Source of the DNA: Butyrivibrio sp. X503
GTDB lineage: Bacteria > Bacillota > Clostridia > Lachnospirales > Lachnospiraceae
Reading direction: 5' to 3'
Length of the DNA: 64,000 bases
Assembly: GCF_003625475.1 (NCBI RefSeq)
Contig: NZ_RAIQ01000002.1
Location: 186,001 to 250,000, forward strand
Positions 37,373 to 46,464 of the stretch are shown here, one piece after another. The first letter of the stretch is position 1. The number at the start of each line of letters is the position of its first letter. The notes beneath the pieces were generated by a model. It was not told where the DNA came from and did no database searches. It saw only the letters and a program-made list of their open reading frames with translations. A program made the position numbers and the translations under genes.

Positions 37373-37960
37373 TTACTTGTAATACTTTTTATAAAAAAGA
37401 TAGGCATCCATAGTGGAATTATCTATCTCTTTTCCTATGGTCTGTAAATATATAACTGAATCATGAAGAATATGTGCAAGGCATTTATCAAGATCGGTAA
37501 ATGCTTCTTTTCTGATGATATCCATTCCTTCAAGAGGCTTTCTTCCGGGTTCGATAAAATCAGCGATATAGATTATCTTTTCAAGTAAAGACATGTCTTC
37601 CTTACCTGTCGTATGCCATCTTATAGCATTAAGAATTTCCGTATCGTATACATCATACTTGGTTCTTGCAAGATACATTCCCACCTTAGCGTGAAGTAAG
37701 GAGTGGTTCTTTTTCTCTATATCCGAAAGCTCGATATTGTTCTTTTTGCATAGCTTTATCTGATCATCATGAGACATGCACTTGGCACAGTCATGAAGAA
37801 GTCCTGCTATCAGGGCCTTATCTATGTCTGCATCAAAGACCATGGCCATACTCGTTGCCGTATAAGCTACACCAAGAGTATGCGTAAATCTTTCAGGCTT
37901 AAGTTCTCCTTCAAGAGTTTTTCTTATCTTTTGCACGGTTTCGCTATCAAATGTTTTCAT
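37373..37960 (-). CDS. yqeK: HD-domain diadenosine tetraphosphatase YqeK
   Basis: 195-residue HD-domain hydrolase. Members of the YqeK family split Ap4A symmetrically into two ADP. Landmarks are ERFTHTLGVAYTA (first histidine), GLLHDCAK (the HD pair) and LHAKVG, with the final D in KIIYIADFIEPGR. Position between nadD and rsfS is the normal one in Firmicutes. The start ATG overlaps the nadD stop as ATGA. Confidence 0.93.
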   Translation of the reverse strand: MKTFDSETVQKIRKTLEGELKPERFTHTLGVAYTATSMAMVFDADIDKALIAGLLHDCAKCMSHDDQIKLCKKNNIELSDIEKKNHSLLHAKVGMYLARTKYDVYDTEILNAIRWHTTGKEDMSLLEKIIYIADFIEPGRKPLEGMDIIRKEAFTDLDKCLAHILHDSVIYLQTIGKEIDNSTMDAYLFYKKYYK

Positions 37961-38565
37961 TTATACAGTCCTTTTATGCAGATATATTCTATGCACTCAT
38001 CAGGAAGCATGTATCTGACCGATCTGCCCATTCGTATCTTTTGACGAATGTCGGTTGCGGAGATATCAACTCTGTTAAATGCAAGAAGCCTGATATCTGC
38101 GCCATATATTTTTGCAAGTTCTCTTCTCTTTTTATCAAGAGCGGGGAGATCGTCCTCTTCTCTTACAGCTGCAAGGATAATGCAGGATTGCAGAAGGTCT
38201 TTAAACCTATACCATGATTCAATTCCGATAACCGAATCGCCTCCAAGGATAAGATAGAGTTCATCACCGGGATACATAAGTTTAAGCTCTTCTATCGTAT
38301 TGTAAGTATAGGTTCCGTTTTCCTTGTCTATCTCTATCCTTGAACAGGTAAAGTAAGGATTATCCTTTATGGCCATCTGAACCATCTTATATCTGGTATC
38401 ACCGGATGAGATCTCGGTTCTGTTTGGCATATGTGCCAAATTACCCGGTATATAGATGACTCTGTCCAGAGAAAACTGCTCTCTTGCAGCTTCTCCGAGC
38501 AAAAGGTGTCCGTTGTGAATAGGGTCGAACGTTCCGCCAAGTATACCGATTTTCCTGCATTCCAT
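37957..38565 (-). CDS. nadD: Nicotinate-nucleotide adenylyltransferase
   Basis: Makes deamido-NAD from nicotinate mononucleotide and ATP. The 202-residue protein starts with GILGGTFDPIHNGHL (the GxFxPxHxGH nucleotidyltransferase motif), has LILGGDSVIGIESWYR, and ends with the ISATDIRQKI motif, which corresponds to the ISSTxIR ATP-binding loop. Coupled to yqeK through a four-base overlap. Confidence 0.95.
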   Translation of the reverse strand: MECRKIGILGGTFDPIHNGHLLLGEAAREQFSLDRVIYIPGNLAHMPNRTEISSGDTRYKMVQMAIKDNPYFTCSRIEIDKENGTYTYNTIEELKLMYPGDELYLILGGDSVIGIESWYRFKDLLQSCIILAAVREEDDLPALDKKRRELAKIYGADIRLLAFNRVDISATDIRQKIRMGRSVRYMLPDECIEYICIKGLYK

Positions 38566-38619
38566 AATTATGCCTCCATCTGGTATTGATTTGATAGAAC
38601 TTTGATAATAGAAAAATAC

Positions 38620-38934
38620 TTAAGCATTTGCTTTCTTTGCCTTAGGAAGGACAATCTTAGGTTCATCCTTGAAAGGCTTATATAAAACGAACTTTCTTCC
38701 GATCACCTGAATAAGCTCGGAACGAGTTCTTTCTGATACCATGATAGCTACATTGGTTACATCTTCAATGCAATTCTTAAGAACAGCGATCTTAACTAGC
38801 TCATGTGTATTGAATGTTTCGGCAATAGCATCAGTAACCTCGGGAGTCACGGTAGCTTTACCGATCTGAAATACAGGCTCAAGATCAGAAGCAAGGCTCT
38901 TAAGATAAGCGCGTTGTTTACTTGTAAGGTTCAT
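38620..38934 (-). CDS. yhbY: YhbY-type CRM-domain RNA-binding protein
   Basis: 104-residue protein made of one CRM domain, a KH-like fold linked to 50S ribosome assembly. Landmarks are LTSKQRAYLKSLA, FQIGKATVTPEV, HELVKIAVLKNC and the GRKFVLYKP end, followed by a short lysine-rich tail. It follows obgE directly, a usual pairing of ribosome-assembly genes in Firmicutes. Confidence 0.93.
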   Translation of the reverse strand: MNLTSKQRAYLKSLASDLEPVFQIGKATVTPEVTDAIAETFNTHELVKIAVLKNCIEDVTNVAIMVSERTRSELIQVIGRKFVLYKPFKDEPKIVLPKAKKANA

Positions 38935-40275
38935 TTATGTTTCTTCCTCTTCATCATCTACCGGCTGAGTGTCGGCATTTCTGTAATATTCAAAGCTATA
39001 TCCGTACATTCTTACGGTATCGCCTTCGTTAATATGTAACTTCTCGAGCTCATCCAGAATACCGTTATCGGCAAGGAATTTCTGGAAGAATGCAAATCCC
39101 TTCTCTGATTCGAGATTGGTATAACCGAGCATCTTCTCGATCTTAGGTCCTTCGATAACATATTCCTGAGAATCCGAATCATATTCGACAGTGAACGCTT
39201 CATCCTGTTCTCTAGCCATCTCTTCGGGGAAGAATTCCTGCTCAAATACAATTTTTTCTTTTGGCATCTCAGATATCGTCTTACTTACATAGTATAACAA
39301 TTCTTTGATACCTTTTCCAGTTAGGGTCGATGTCGCGAACACCTTAACACCCATAGGCTCGTACTTTTCGCGGATCTTTTGGATGATCTCCGCATCCTCG
39401 CCTTCAGGGAGCATATCTATCTTATTTGCAGCAATAACCTGAGGCCTCTTTGAGATATCAGCGTTATATTTAGCAAGTTCAGAATTGATAGCTTCAATAT
39501 CTTCTATAGGATCACGACCTTCAGTAGAAGCGGCGTCAACAACATGGATCATCATACGAGTTCTTTCAATGTGTCGCAAAAACTCGTGTCCGAGACCTGC
39601 ACCATCAGCTGCTCCTTCGATAAGTCCCGGTATATCGGCAACAACAAAACCATTGGCATCATTAAGATCTACGACTCCCAGCATTGGAGAAAGCGTAGTA
39701 AAGTGATAATTGGCTATCTTAGGCTTTGCGTTTGATACCTTTGAAAGAAATGTGGACTTACCGACATTTGGAAATCCTACCAGTCCGACATCAGCAATGA
39801 CTTTAAGCTCTAAGAGAACTTCAAGTGTTATCGCAGGTTGACCGGGCTGAGCGTATTTAGGAGCCTGCATTGTGGATGTTGCATAATGCATATTGCCGTT
39901 TCCACCGCGACCGCCCTTAAGTACGATTACTTCCTTGTTATCACCGCTCATATCGGCAATTACCTTGCCGGATTCAGCTTCTTTGATAACTGTTCCTTCC
40001 GGAACCTTTATATAAAGATCCTCGCCGTTCTTACCGTGGCAACGTCTCTTATTTCCATCCTGACCGTTTTCAGCTTTATACTTACCGCCGTAGTGAAAAT
40101 CCGCAAGCGTATTGAGGCCTTCGTCGACAACAAATATGATATCGCCGCCTTTACCGCCGTCACCGCCATCTGGACCGCCGTTGGGAACGTATTTCTCTCT
40201 TCTGAAAGAAACATGTCCGTCACCGCCCTTACCGCTTTGTATAAAGATTTTGGCTTTATCTACAAATACAGGCAT
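38935..40275 (-). CDS. obgE: GTPase Obg/CgtA
   Basis: Essential GTPase in 50S assembly and stress signalling. The 446-residue protein has the glycine-rich Obg fold (GGDGHVSFRREKYVPNGGPDGGDGG), the G domain with GFPNVGKS (P-loop), DIPGLIEGA (G3) and NKID (G4), and a C-terminal OCT domain found in Firmicute Obg. It ends in an acidic tail. The start follows a terminator after rpmA, but it is probably also read from the rplU promoter. Confidence 0.96.
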   Translation of the reverse strand: MPVFVDKAKIFIQSGKGGDGHVSFRREKYVPNGGPDGGDGGKGGDIIFVVDEGLNTLADFHYGGKYKAENGQDGNKRRCHGKNGEDLYIKVPEGTVIKEAESGKVIADMSGDNKEVIVLKGGRGGNGNMHYATSTMQAPKYAQPGQPAITLEVLLELKVIADVGLVGFPNVGKSTFLSKVSNAKPKIANYHFTTLSPMLGVVDLNDANGFVVADIPGLIEGAADGAGLGHEFLRHIERTRMMIHVVDAASTEGRDPIEDIEAINSELAKYNADISKRPQVIAANKIDMLPEGEDAEIIQKIREKYEPMGVKVFATSTLTGKGIKELLYYVSKTISEMPKEKIVFEQEFFPEEMAREQDEAFTVEYDSDSQEYVIEGPKIEKMLGYTNLESEKGFAFFQKFLADNGILDELEKLHINEGDTVRMYGYSFEYYRNADTQPVDDEEEET

Positions 40276-40310
40276 TTTTCTACCTTTCTTTCTGTATTAA
40301 ACATACATTG

Positions 40311-40346
40311 TGAAAAAATGGGCTCCAAACACTAAGTTTGAAGCCC
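40311..40346 (-). terminator. Terminator between rpmA and obgE
   Basis: GGGCTCCAAAC (40320-40330) and GTTTGAAGCCC (40336-40346) pair with one wobble and a 5-base loop. On the - strand ATTTTTT follows the stem. Confidence 0.8.
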
Positions 40347-40355
40347 GTTTAATAA

Positions 40356-40643
40356 TTACTTATTCTCTACAGGATGAACGCTAGCCTGCTTTTTATCTCT
40401 GCCCTTGCGCTCAAATCTAAGAACACCATCAACAAGTGCAAACAATGTATCATCTTTACCGATTCCTACATTAACACCGGGATGAATGTGTGTTCCGCGC
40501 TGTCTGTATAAAATATTACCGGCCTTTACGAATTGTCCGTCAGCTCTTTTTGCTCCAAGTCTCTTGGATTCTGAATCTCTACCGTTCTTGGTTGATCCAA
40601 CACCCTTCTTATGAGCAAAAAATTGAAGGTTCATATTCAACAT
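40356..40643 (-). CDS. rpmA: 50S ribosomal protein L27 with cleavable N-terminal extension
   Basis: 95-residue bL27 of the peptidyl-transferase centre. It begins [14 protein letters not shown]: Firmicute L27 carries such an extension, which the protease Prp removes after the FF so that AHKKG becomes the mature N-terminus. The body has [15 protein letters not shown] and [20 protein letters not shown] eight bases upstream supports ATG 40643. The prp gene lies directly upstream. Confidence 0.96.
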   Translation of the reverse strand: MLNMNLQFFAHKKGVGSTKNGRDSESKRLGAKRADGQFVKAGNILYRQRGTHIHPGVNVGIGKDDTLFALVDGVLRFERKGRDKKQASVHPVENK

Positions 40644-40646
40644 GAC

Positions 40647-40976
40647 TTATTCCCTCCTAAATTTAATGTTCAAAAATTTCTTACCGTACTGCCTATAAAT
40701 GCTGTCTATTCCGAGCTCGTAAGACTGAAGGAGAAGATCTGCTTCATTAGAAGGCGCATCTTCAAATAATAGTCTTATCAAACCTTTTTCTTCATCCTGA
40801 TCTACAGTGATCTTATCATCAGTAAGTTGATCGATCGAATTGATAAGATTGATCGTAAGTACTGATATAGCCGAGCATACAATGTCATTACCGTAATCAG
40901 CAAATCCTGCATGTCCCAGGCATTCGATACTCTTATATGAATCGTTGGATGATCTTGTTATCGTAATAGTAGTCAT
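40647..40976 (-). CDS. prp: Ribosomal-processing cysteine protease Prp (YsxB)
   Basis: 109-residue cysteine protease that trims the N-terminal extension of L27. GHAGFADYGNDIVCSAIS holds the catalytic histidine (about residue 22) and cysteine (about 34). It lies between rplU and rpmA, the standard order in Firmicutes that have the extended L27, and the adjacent L27 does carry the target extension. Confidence 0.95.
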   Translation of the reverse strand: MTTITITRSSNDSYKSIECLGHAGFADYGNDIVCSAISVLTINLINSIDQLTDDKITVDQDEEKGLIRLLFEDAPSNEADLLLQSYELGIDSIYRQYGKKFLNIKFRRE

Positions 40977-40996
40977 TGCTTTGGCATGTAAATCAA

Positions 40997-41305
40997 TTAC
41001 AATGTGATCTTTTCAATCTTAACAGTTGTGAAAGGCTGTCTGTGACCGTTCTTCTTGTGATAGCCAGTCTTTCTCTTGTACTTGTAAACAATAACCTTCT
41101 TAGCACGTCCCTGCTCAACAACAGTAGCGCTAACCTTAGCCTTGCTAACATCGTCAGCAACCTTAAGTTCCTTGTCATCATTTACTGCGATAACATTATC
41201 GAATGTTACCTTTTTTCCGGGCTCTACATCAAGCTTCTCAACTCTGATCTCATCGCCCTCGGAAACTTTGTACTGCTTTCCACCAGTTACAATAATTGCG
41301 TACAT
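40997..41305 (-). CDS. rplU: 50S ribosomal protein L21
   Basis: 102-residue bL21. It begins YAIIVTGGKQYKVSEGD, has VEQGRAKKVIVYKYKRKTGYHKKNGHRQPFT and ends KIEKITL, all typical. AAGGAGGTAAC precedes ATG 41305. First gene of the rplU-prp-rpmA group. Confidence 0.97.
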   Translation of the reverse strand: MYAIIVTGGKQYKVSEGDEIRVEKLDVEPGKKVTFDNVIAVNDDKELKVADDVSKAKVSATVVEQGRAKKVIVYKYKRKTGYHKKNGHRQPFTTVKIEKITL

Positions 41306-41388
41306 AAGTTACCTCCTTCTTCTAAAAAACTCGCTAACTTTGGCGGGATTGCTCCTCTTAAGCCTAGTTATGCGGCATACCAAGTAAT
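41306..41388 (-). promoter_or_regulatory. Probable ribosomal L21 leader
   Basis: The 84 bases before rplU on the - strand contain GGTATGCCGCATAACTAGGC, the GGCTTAAGAGGAG segment and an AACT/AGTT pairing that look like the L21 leader found upstream of rplU in Firmicutes, thought to mediate autoregulation. Recognition is from memory of conserved segments; a covariance search was not possible. Confidence 0.45.
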
Positions 41389-41389
41389 A

Positions 41390-42562
41390 TTAACATTGAT
41401 GTTTACTGTTGTCAACAGCTTTTTCTACATCCTTTAATATTTCTTTTAATGATTTATCGTTTTTATTTCTGATAAGCTCCATTATGCCAAGTCCCGTAAT
41501 ATCAATAAAGGCGGTATGTATAGGATCTTGCTTGCACAAATGTTTCATTTTATCGATAAGTTTTTGTTTCTCATCCTCATCTTCCATATTGATAAAATCA
41601 ATGAGTATCATGCCAGTAAGATTGCGAAGCCTTATTTGACGCATGATCTCAACGGCAGCTTCATTATTGACAGACTTTGCTATATCATCGCCTTTTATTG
41701 CTTTACCTGTATTTACATCGATGGCGTTGAAACTTTCAAGCTGTTCAATAATCAGGAAAGCCCCACTCTTGAGCCACACTTTATTACGGCACAGCTCTTC
41801 GATTTTGGAAGGTATACCGTATATACCGCTGTCTTCTATTATGTTAATGTCAGATATACCACGTCCCTTTAAAAAAGCAGTTGCTTTGTTTACGTGACTG
41901 TCCACATCACTGTTTTGCGCAGAATAAATAAGTGAATATTGCGTTCTGGTTCTGGACTGTTTGAGAATATCACATAAAAGATCCGTTACTTCTTCAGAAT
42001 ATTTTATTACTTCTTCTGCTCTAACTTCATCACCTAAATCCAATGCTTCGGTTCTTATAATAAGTCCAATGTCGCAGCCAAACAATGAGGCTTTTCGATC
42101 TTCTAAAAGCTTATTATATCCGTCTTTCACCGATTCGGTATACATCTCTCTGATATCATTGGGAAGCTTTACAGAAGCGCCGATTCCTGTTTTTCCGAGA
42201 GTTATAACGGAATATTTGGACGGAATCGACAAATTTGTTGTAAGCTTGGTCTTCTTGGTCTTAACCGCCTCCGACTCAACCTGAACAAGTACGATATCTC
42301 CATTACAGAGCTTATCGCCTTTTCTGAAGTCTTTATTCAGCACACAAGCGCTTGTTATGTTTTTAAGAGGAAGATAACCAATGTTATCTACCGTGTATTT
42401 AACAAAAGCAGCGTCTATGTTTTTGACAATATGATCGACACGGCCTACATAGATATTATGAATATCGCTTTCTCTGACAAAAGAAAGATATTCCATTTTA
42501 TTGCCGATAAATGCAGTGACTACAGGCGTGTCTTTATATTTTGATATTATTATATCAGCCAT
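41390..42562 (-). CDS. rng: Ribonuclease E/G family protein
   Basis: 390-residue endoribonuclease of the RNase G type: an N-terminal S1 domain (NIYVGRVDHIVKNIDAAFVKY and GYLPLKN), a 5' sensor region and the DNase I-like catalytic part. NAIDVNTGK and GMILIDFINM carry the two metal-binding aspartates (equivalent to D303 and D346 of RNase E). It is short compared with RNase E and lacks the degradosome tail and the zinc-link CPxC motif. It overlaps the DUF2344 gene by eight bases and precedes rplU, a common clostridial cluster. Confidence 0.88.
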   Translation of the reverse strand: MADIIISKYKDTPVVTAFIGNKMEYLSFVRESDIHNIYVGRVDHIVKNIDAAFVKYTVDNIGYLPLKNITSACVLNKDFRKGDKLCNGDIVLVQVESEAVKTKKTKLTTNLSIPSKYSVITLGKTGIGASVKLPNDIREMYTESVKDGYNKLLEDRKASLFGCDIGLIIRTEALDLGDEVRAEEVIKYSEEVTDLLCDILKQSRTRTQYSLIYSAQNSDVDSHVNKATAFLKGRGISDINIIEDSGIYGIPSKIEELCRNKVWLKSGAFLIIEQLESFNAIDVNTGKAIKGDDIAKSVNNEAAVEIMRQIRLRNLTGMILIDFINMEDEDEKQKLIDKMKHLCKQDPIHTAFIDITGLGIMELIRNKNDKSLKEILKDVEKAVDNSKHQC

Positions 42563-43283
42563 TTAGCATGAACCTCGTATTGATATCATCTGTAATGAAT
42601 GGTTCTGTGTATTTATTATTGCCATCTTCCACATATCTGTATATGTCGATTCTATGGACATCGAGTGCGTTTGTAGATAACTCTTTGCCAAGAGAATTAA
42701 AGAATGCCCCGAACAAAAGAGCCGGTTTTAACGTAGCGGCACTGCTCATGCTAAGAAGGAGCTCTGCGCATTCATTTTCAGCATCTAATGAATACTCGAA
42801 AATCATCGGCTTCATATCGATTTCTTTTTCACCGCTCTTTGTCTTTTTCATCGCAGGAAGCTTATCCTGTCTGAGATACTTTTCAAATTCATTTATCCAA
42901 TCGAAATCAGGTTTAAGCCTTTCTCTGAAGCATATCCTGTATTTTGCGGCGTAAGCGGCGGTCATTGCCTTTTCGTCATGCTCACCAAGCTCTCTTATCG
43001 CAGTTATCTTGATTCCTTCGTTCATAACTGCATTTAGCTTATCCATAACATCTGATACGCTTGTCATGGAATTAACTGTCATATCCATATATTCACCGTC
43101 ACTAGTCGCTCCGACTGACAACGGCTGAGCAAAAGATATAACCTGATGAGGGCTGAAGCCTTCCGAGTATTTTATATCTATCTCAGCTCTTCTTATTGCT
43201 TTTTGAAAATAGCGCATTACATCTAGATGACCTAAGAACTTTATGGGACCGTGTTTTGAAAATTTAAGGCGTAATCTGTTCAT
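42555..43283 (-). CDS. TIGR03936 / DUF2344 family protein (radical-SAM-linked)
   Basis: 242-residue protein of the DUF2344 family, defined by RLRLKFSKHGPIKFLGHLDVMRYFQKAIRRAEI at the start (quoted in shortened form elsewhere as FSKHGPIKFLGHLD) and KYSEGFSPHQ. Members are always next to, or fused with, the TIGR03960 radical-SAM protein encoded here one base upstream. A role in RNA modification has been suggested from the linkage with RNase G and L21, but none is established. Confidence 0.88.
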   Translation of the reverse strand: MNRLRLKFSKHGPIKFLGHLDVMRYFQKAIRRAEIDIKYSEGFSPHQVISFAQPLSVGATSDGEYMDMTVNSMTSVSDVMDKLNAVMNEGIKITAIRELGEHDEKAMTAAYAAKYRICFRERLKPDFDWINEFEKYLRQDKLPAMKKTKSGEKEIDMKPMIFEYSLDAENECAELLLSMSSAATLKPALLFGAFFNSLGKELSTNALDVHRIDIYRYVEDGNNKYTEPFITDDINTRFMLNG

Positions 43284-45157
43284 TATGTACGCTCCTTAAA
43301 GCAGACACCTACACCGTAGGATGCAGCTCCGCATCCAAGACATTGTTGTCTGCAATTACTTGATTTTTGACCGGACAATGCTGTTTTCCACTCTCTTAGG
43401 AGGAAAGCCTTAGTTACTCCGGGATTGATGATATCCCATGGGAAGATCTCATCTTCTTTTCTTACACGTGTTGTGTAAAAGAACGGGTCGACACCGCATT
43501 CTTTAAAGGTTTCCATCCAAACATCGAAATGGAAGTATTCACCCCAAGCATCAAAGATACAACCTTTCTTATAGGCCTTTAGGATGACTTCGTTAAGCCT
43601 TCTGTCTCCTCTTGCCATTACACCTTCCATCATACTGGCATCGGCTTCATGCCAGTTGTACTTGATATGTTTCTGATTGAGCTGAGACATAATGCCTTTT
43701 CTTGTCTTATCGGCTTTTTCAAGGAATTCTTCTTTGGTGTTCATAGGAGCCCACTGAAAAGGCGTAAATGGCTTAGGGACAAAGAAAGATGTACTTGCGA
43801 CGATGTCTATAGTTCGTCCGTTTCTTTTTTCTTTGGGAACGGTCTCAAAGTATTCCACAGCAACTTTATTGGCGATATCTCCGATTCCGAGTATATCTTC
43901 GTCCGTTTCGGTCGGAAGTCCCAACATAAAATACAGCTTAACCTTATTCCACCCGCCAAGGAATGCTTCATGAGATCCTCTCAAGATGTCCTCTTCGGTA
44001 AGACCTTTATTTATTACATCACGCATTCTCTGCGTTCCGGCTTCGGGAGCGAAAGTCAGACTGCTCTTTTTTACGTCCTGGACTTTACTCATTACATCCA
44101 ATGAAAAAGCATCGATTCGAAGCGAAGGAAGTGATATATTGACCTTCTTTTCGTTACAGCTCTTTATAAGGAAATCAATAAGCTCGGGAAGCCTGGTATA
44201 GTCACTTGAGCTTAAAGAACTTAGAGATATTTCCTCATATCCTGTGTTTTTAAGCGCTTCAATTGCAAGCTCTTTTAAATGCTCAACATCTTTTTCACGA
44301 AGAGGCTTATAAAGCTGACCTGCCTGACAGAATCTGCAGCCCCTTATACATCCTCGCATGATCTCAAGGACAACTCTGTCCTGAGTGACCTTGATATAAG
44401 GAACAACAGGCTTTGTGGGATAAAAGGTCTCGTTTAGATCAAGACACATTTCCTTATATATGACCTTAGGAATATCATCATATATAGGAAGCATGGACAA
44501 AATAGTTCCGTCTTCCTTATATTTCACATCGTAAAAAGCAGGTACATAGATTCCTTGAAGCTTGGCACATTCATGTAAAAAAACAGTCCTAGAAGTACCT
44601 TCTTCTCTGGCTTTTTTGTATAGATCAAAGATCTCTCTGTACTTGGTCTCACCTTCCCCGATATAGAAAATATCGAAAAAATCGGTAATCGGCTCGGGGT
44701 TATATGTACATGGTCCGCCTCCGATCACTATTGGATCGTCCCACGTTCTGTCTTTTGCCAAAAGAGCTATCTTGGAAAGATCGAGAATCTGCAATATGTT
44801 TGTATAACACATCTCGTATTGAAGCGTGAATCCAAGAAAATCGAAGTCTTTAACAGGGTCTTGTGATTCTAACGCAAAAAGAGGAATGTTCTCTTTCCTC
44901 AAGACAGCGTCCATGTCTATCCAGGGTGAATAGACACGCTCGCACCATACGTCTTTATAAGAATTGAACATTCCGTAAAGTATTTGAATTCCCAAATGAG
45001 ACATTCCTATCTCGTATACATCGGGGAAACACATGGCAAATCGGATATCAACGGAATCCTTATCTTTGGTAACGCTGTTAACCTCATTGCCTATGTATCT
45101 CTCCGGCTTTTCAATACTAAGAAGTATATCATCCGGCAAAGCTAAATTGAAATTCAT
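43283..45157 (-). CDS. TIGR03960-type B12-binding-like radical SAM protein
   Basis: 624-residue radical-SAM protein. The N-terminal half resembles a cobalamin-binding fold (FPDVYEIGMSHLGIQILYG, GGPCTYNPEPITDFFD). The cluster motif CIRGCRFCQAGQ near residue 273 holds the three cysteines binding the 4Fe-4S cluster. A C-terminal CRQQCLGCGA is a possible second cysteine cluster. The substrate is unknown. It shares one base with the DUF2344 gene, suggesting a two-protein complex. Confidence 0.9.
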   Translation of the reverse strand: MNFNLALPDDILLSIEKPERYIGNEVNSVTKDKDSVDIRFAMCFPDVYEIGMSHLGIQILYGMFNSYKDVWCERVYSPWIDMDAVLRKENIPLFALESQDPVKDFDFLGFTLQYEMCYTNILQILDLSKIALLAKDRTWDDPIVIGGGPCTYNPEPITDFFDIFYIGEGETKYREIFDLYKKAREEGTSRTVFLHECAKLQGIYVPAFYDVKYKEDGTILSMLPIYDDIPKVIYKEMCLDLNETFYPTKPVVPYIKVTQDRVVLEIMRGCIRGCRFCQAGQLYKPLREKDVEHLKELAIEALKNTGYEEISLSSLSSSDYTRLPELIDFLIKSCNEKKVNISLPSLRIDAFSLDVMSKVQDVKKSSLTFAPEAGTQRMRDVINKGLTEEDILRGSHEAFLGGWNKVKLYFMLGLPTETDEDILGIGDIANKVAVEYFETVPKEKRNGRTIDIVASTSFFVPKPFTPFQWAPMNTKEEFLEKADKTRKGIMSQLNQKHIKYNWHEADASMMEGVMARGDRRLNEVILKAYKKGCIFDAWGEYFHFDVWMETFKECGVDPFFYTTRVRKEDEIFPWDIINPGVTKAFLLREWKTALSGQKSSNCRQQCLGCGAASYGVGVCFKERT

Positions 45158-45166
45158 ATTATTTCC

Positions 45167-46462
45167 TTATCTTCTTGACAGTTCGTCTGTTACGTCCTCC
45201 CAGTTTACATTCTTTTCTGCCATGAGGACCATCATATGATACAGGAAATCGGATAATTCGTAAACAATCTCATTTTCGTTGGGATTTTTGGCTGCAATAA
45301 CTATCTCAGTAGCTTCTTCTCCAACCTTTTTGAGAATCTTATCGATTCCTTTATCAAAAAGATAATTCGTATAGGAGCCTTCTCTAGGATTAAGCTTTCT
45401 GTCTTTGATGACGTCAAATACACTGTCTAAAACCTTCTGAGGGTTCTTTTCACTGTATTCTTTGCTTGCGATCTCATTGAAAAAGCAAGAGTAATTACCT
45501 GTATGACATGCTGCTCCCACCTGTTTTACCTTTGCAAGAATTGTATCATAATCGCAGTCAGCATACAAAGCTTTGACATATTGGAAATGTGAGCTGGTTT
45601 CGCCCTTTAGCCACAAGCTCTGTCTGCTGCGGCTAAAATATGTCATCTTGCCGCTTTCAAGAGTTTTGTTATAAGCTTCCTCGTTCATATAAGCGAGCAT
45701 AAGAACCTGATCGGTTCTGTAATCCTGAACAATAACGGGAACCATTCCGTCGGAGTTCTTTTTAAGATCAGCCCAGGAAAACTTTGCTTCCAGCTTACAG
45801 ATTGGGATATTCTTGGAATTACATTCTGCCTTCCATGCATCAATAGAAGCACAGTTGTCATTTATGGCGTTTCCGCTTATTCCCGATACTTTCTCATAGC
45901 CAAATAGCTTTTCGATATCGTCGAAAGATGCTGCATCTTTAAGTACAACTATGGGAAGATCGGTAAATGTAACTTCTGAAATATCCTTATCCGTGATATT
46001 TATAAGCTCGCTTGCATAAGCATTTACAAGCTCTTTGTTATCTTGTATCTGAGAGGTTTCGCTGTAACAAACGCAGATCTTGTCCTTGCCGAATTTGTCG
46101 GAAACTTCCTTTATGATCTCGACATTGCCGGGCTTAGAGAAGTTAAGACATGCTTTCTTACATCCGGCATAGAGAAGCTTCTTGATATCTTCCATACGCT
46201 TTACGTTTCCGGCACCTGTAACGTCGGTATCAACAACCTTACAGATCTTCTTTATGATATCAAGTGCCTCTTCATGCTCCTTGTCATTACCTTCTGTAGA
46301 AAGGTCAAAAATTATTATCTCATCGGCACCCGAATCGGAATAACGAGATGCAAGGGTAACGGGATCGTCGTATAAAGCATTGGACTTATTGAAATCAAGA
46401 AAAGCTTTTCCCTGATATAAGAAAATGCATGGTATAAATTTTTTGGCGTAATTCAAATTCAT
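45167..46462 (-). CDS. hisI: HisIE with an extra degenerate HisF-like barrel at the N-terminus
   Basis: 431-residue fusion. Residues about 1-210 follow HisF/HisA closely (FIPCIFLYQGK, DSGADEIIIFD, GNVKRMEDIKKLLYAGC), but the HisF catalytic aspartate of CLDV is phenylalanine (CIFL) and the second aspartate is lost, so this part should not make imidazoleglycerol phosphate. Residues about 215-320 are phosphoribosyl-AMP cyclohydrolase (SRSRQSLWLKGETS, DCDYD, ACHTGNYSCF, with zinc cysteines). Residues about 335-431 are phosphoribosyl-ATP pyrophosphatase (KVGEEATEIVIAAKN). ATG 46462 is preferred over TTG 46468, with AAAGGAG upstream. It starts two bases from hisB. Confidence 0.88.
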   Translation of the reverse strand: MNLNYAKKFIPCIFLYQGKAFLDFNKSNALYDDPVTLASRYSDSGADEIIIFDLSTEGNDKEHEEALDIIKKICKVVDTDVTGAGNVKRMEDIKKLLYAGCKKACLNFSKPGNVEIIKEVSDKFGKDKICVCYSETSQIQDNKELVNAYASELINITDKDISEVTFTDLPIVVLKDAASFDDIEKLFGYEKVSGISGNAINDNCASIDAWKAECNSKNIPICKLEAKFSWADLKKNSDGMVPVIVQDYRTDQVLMLAYMNEEAYNKTLESGKMTYFSRSRQSLWLKGETSSHFQYVKALYADCDYDTILAKVKQVGAACHTGNYSCFFNEIASKEYSEKNPQKVLDSVFDVIKDRKLNPREGSYTNYLFDKGIDKILKKVGEEATEIVIAAKNPNENEIVYELSDFLYHMMVLMAEKNVNWEDVTDELSRR

Positions 46463-46464
46463 GA

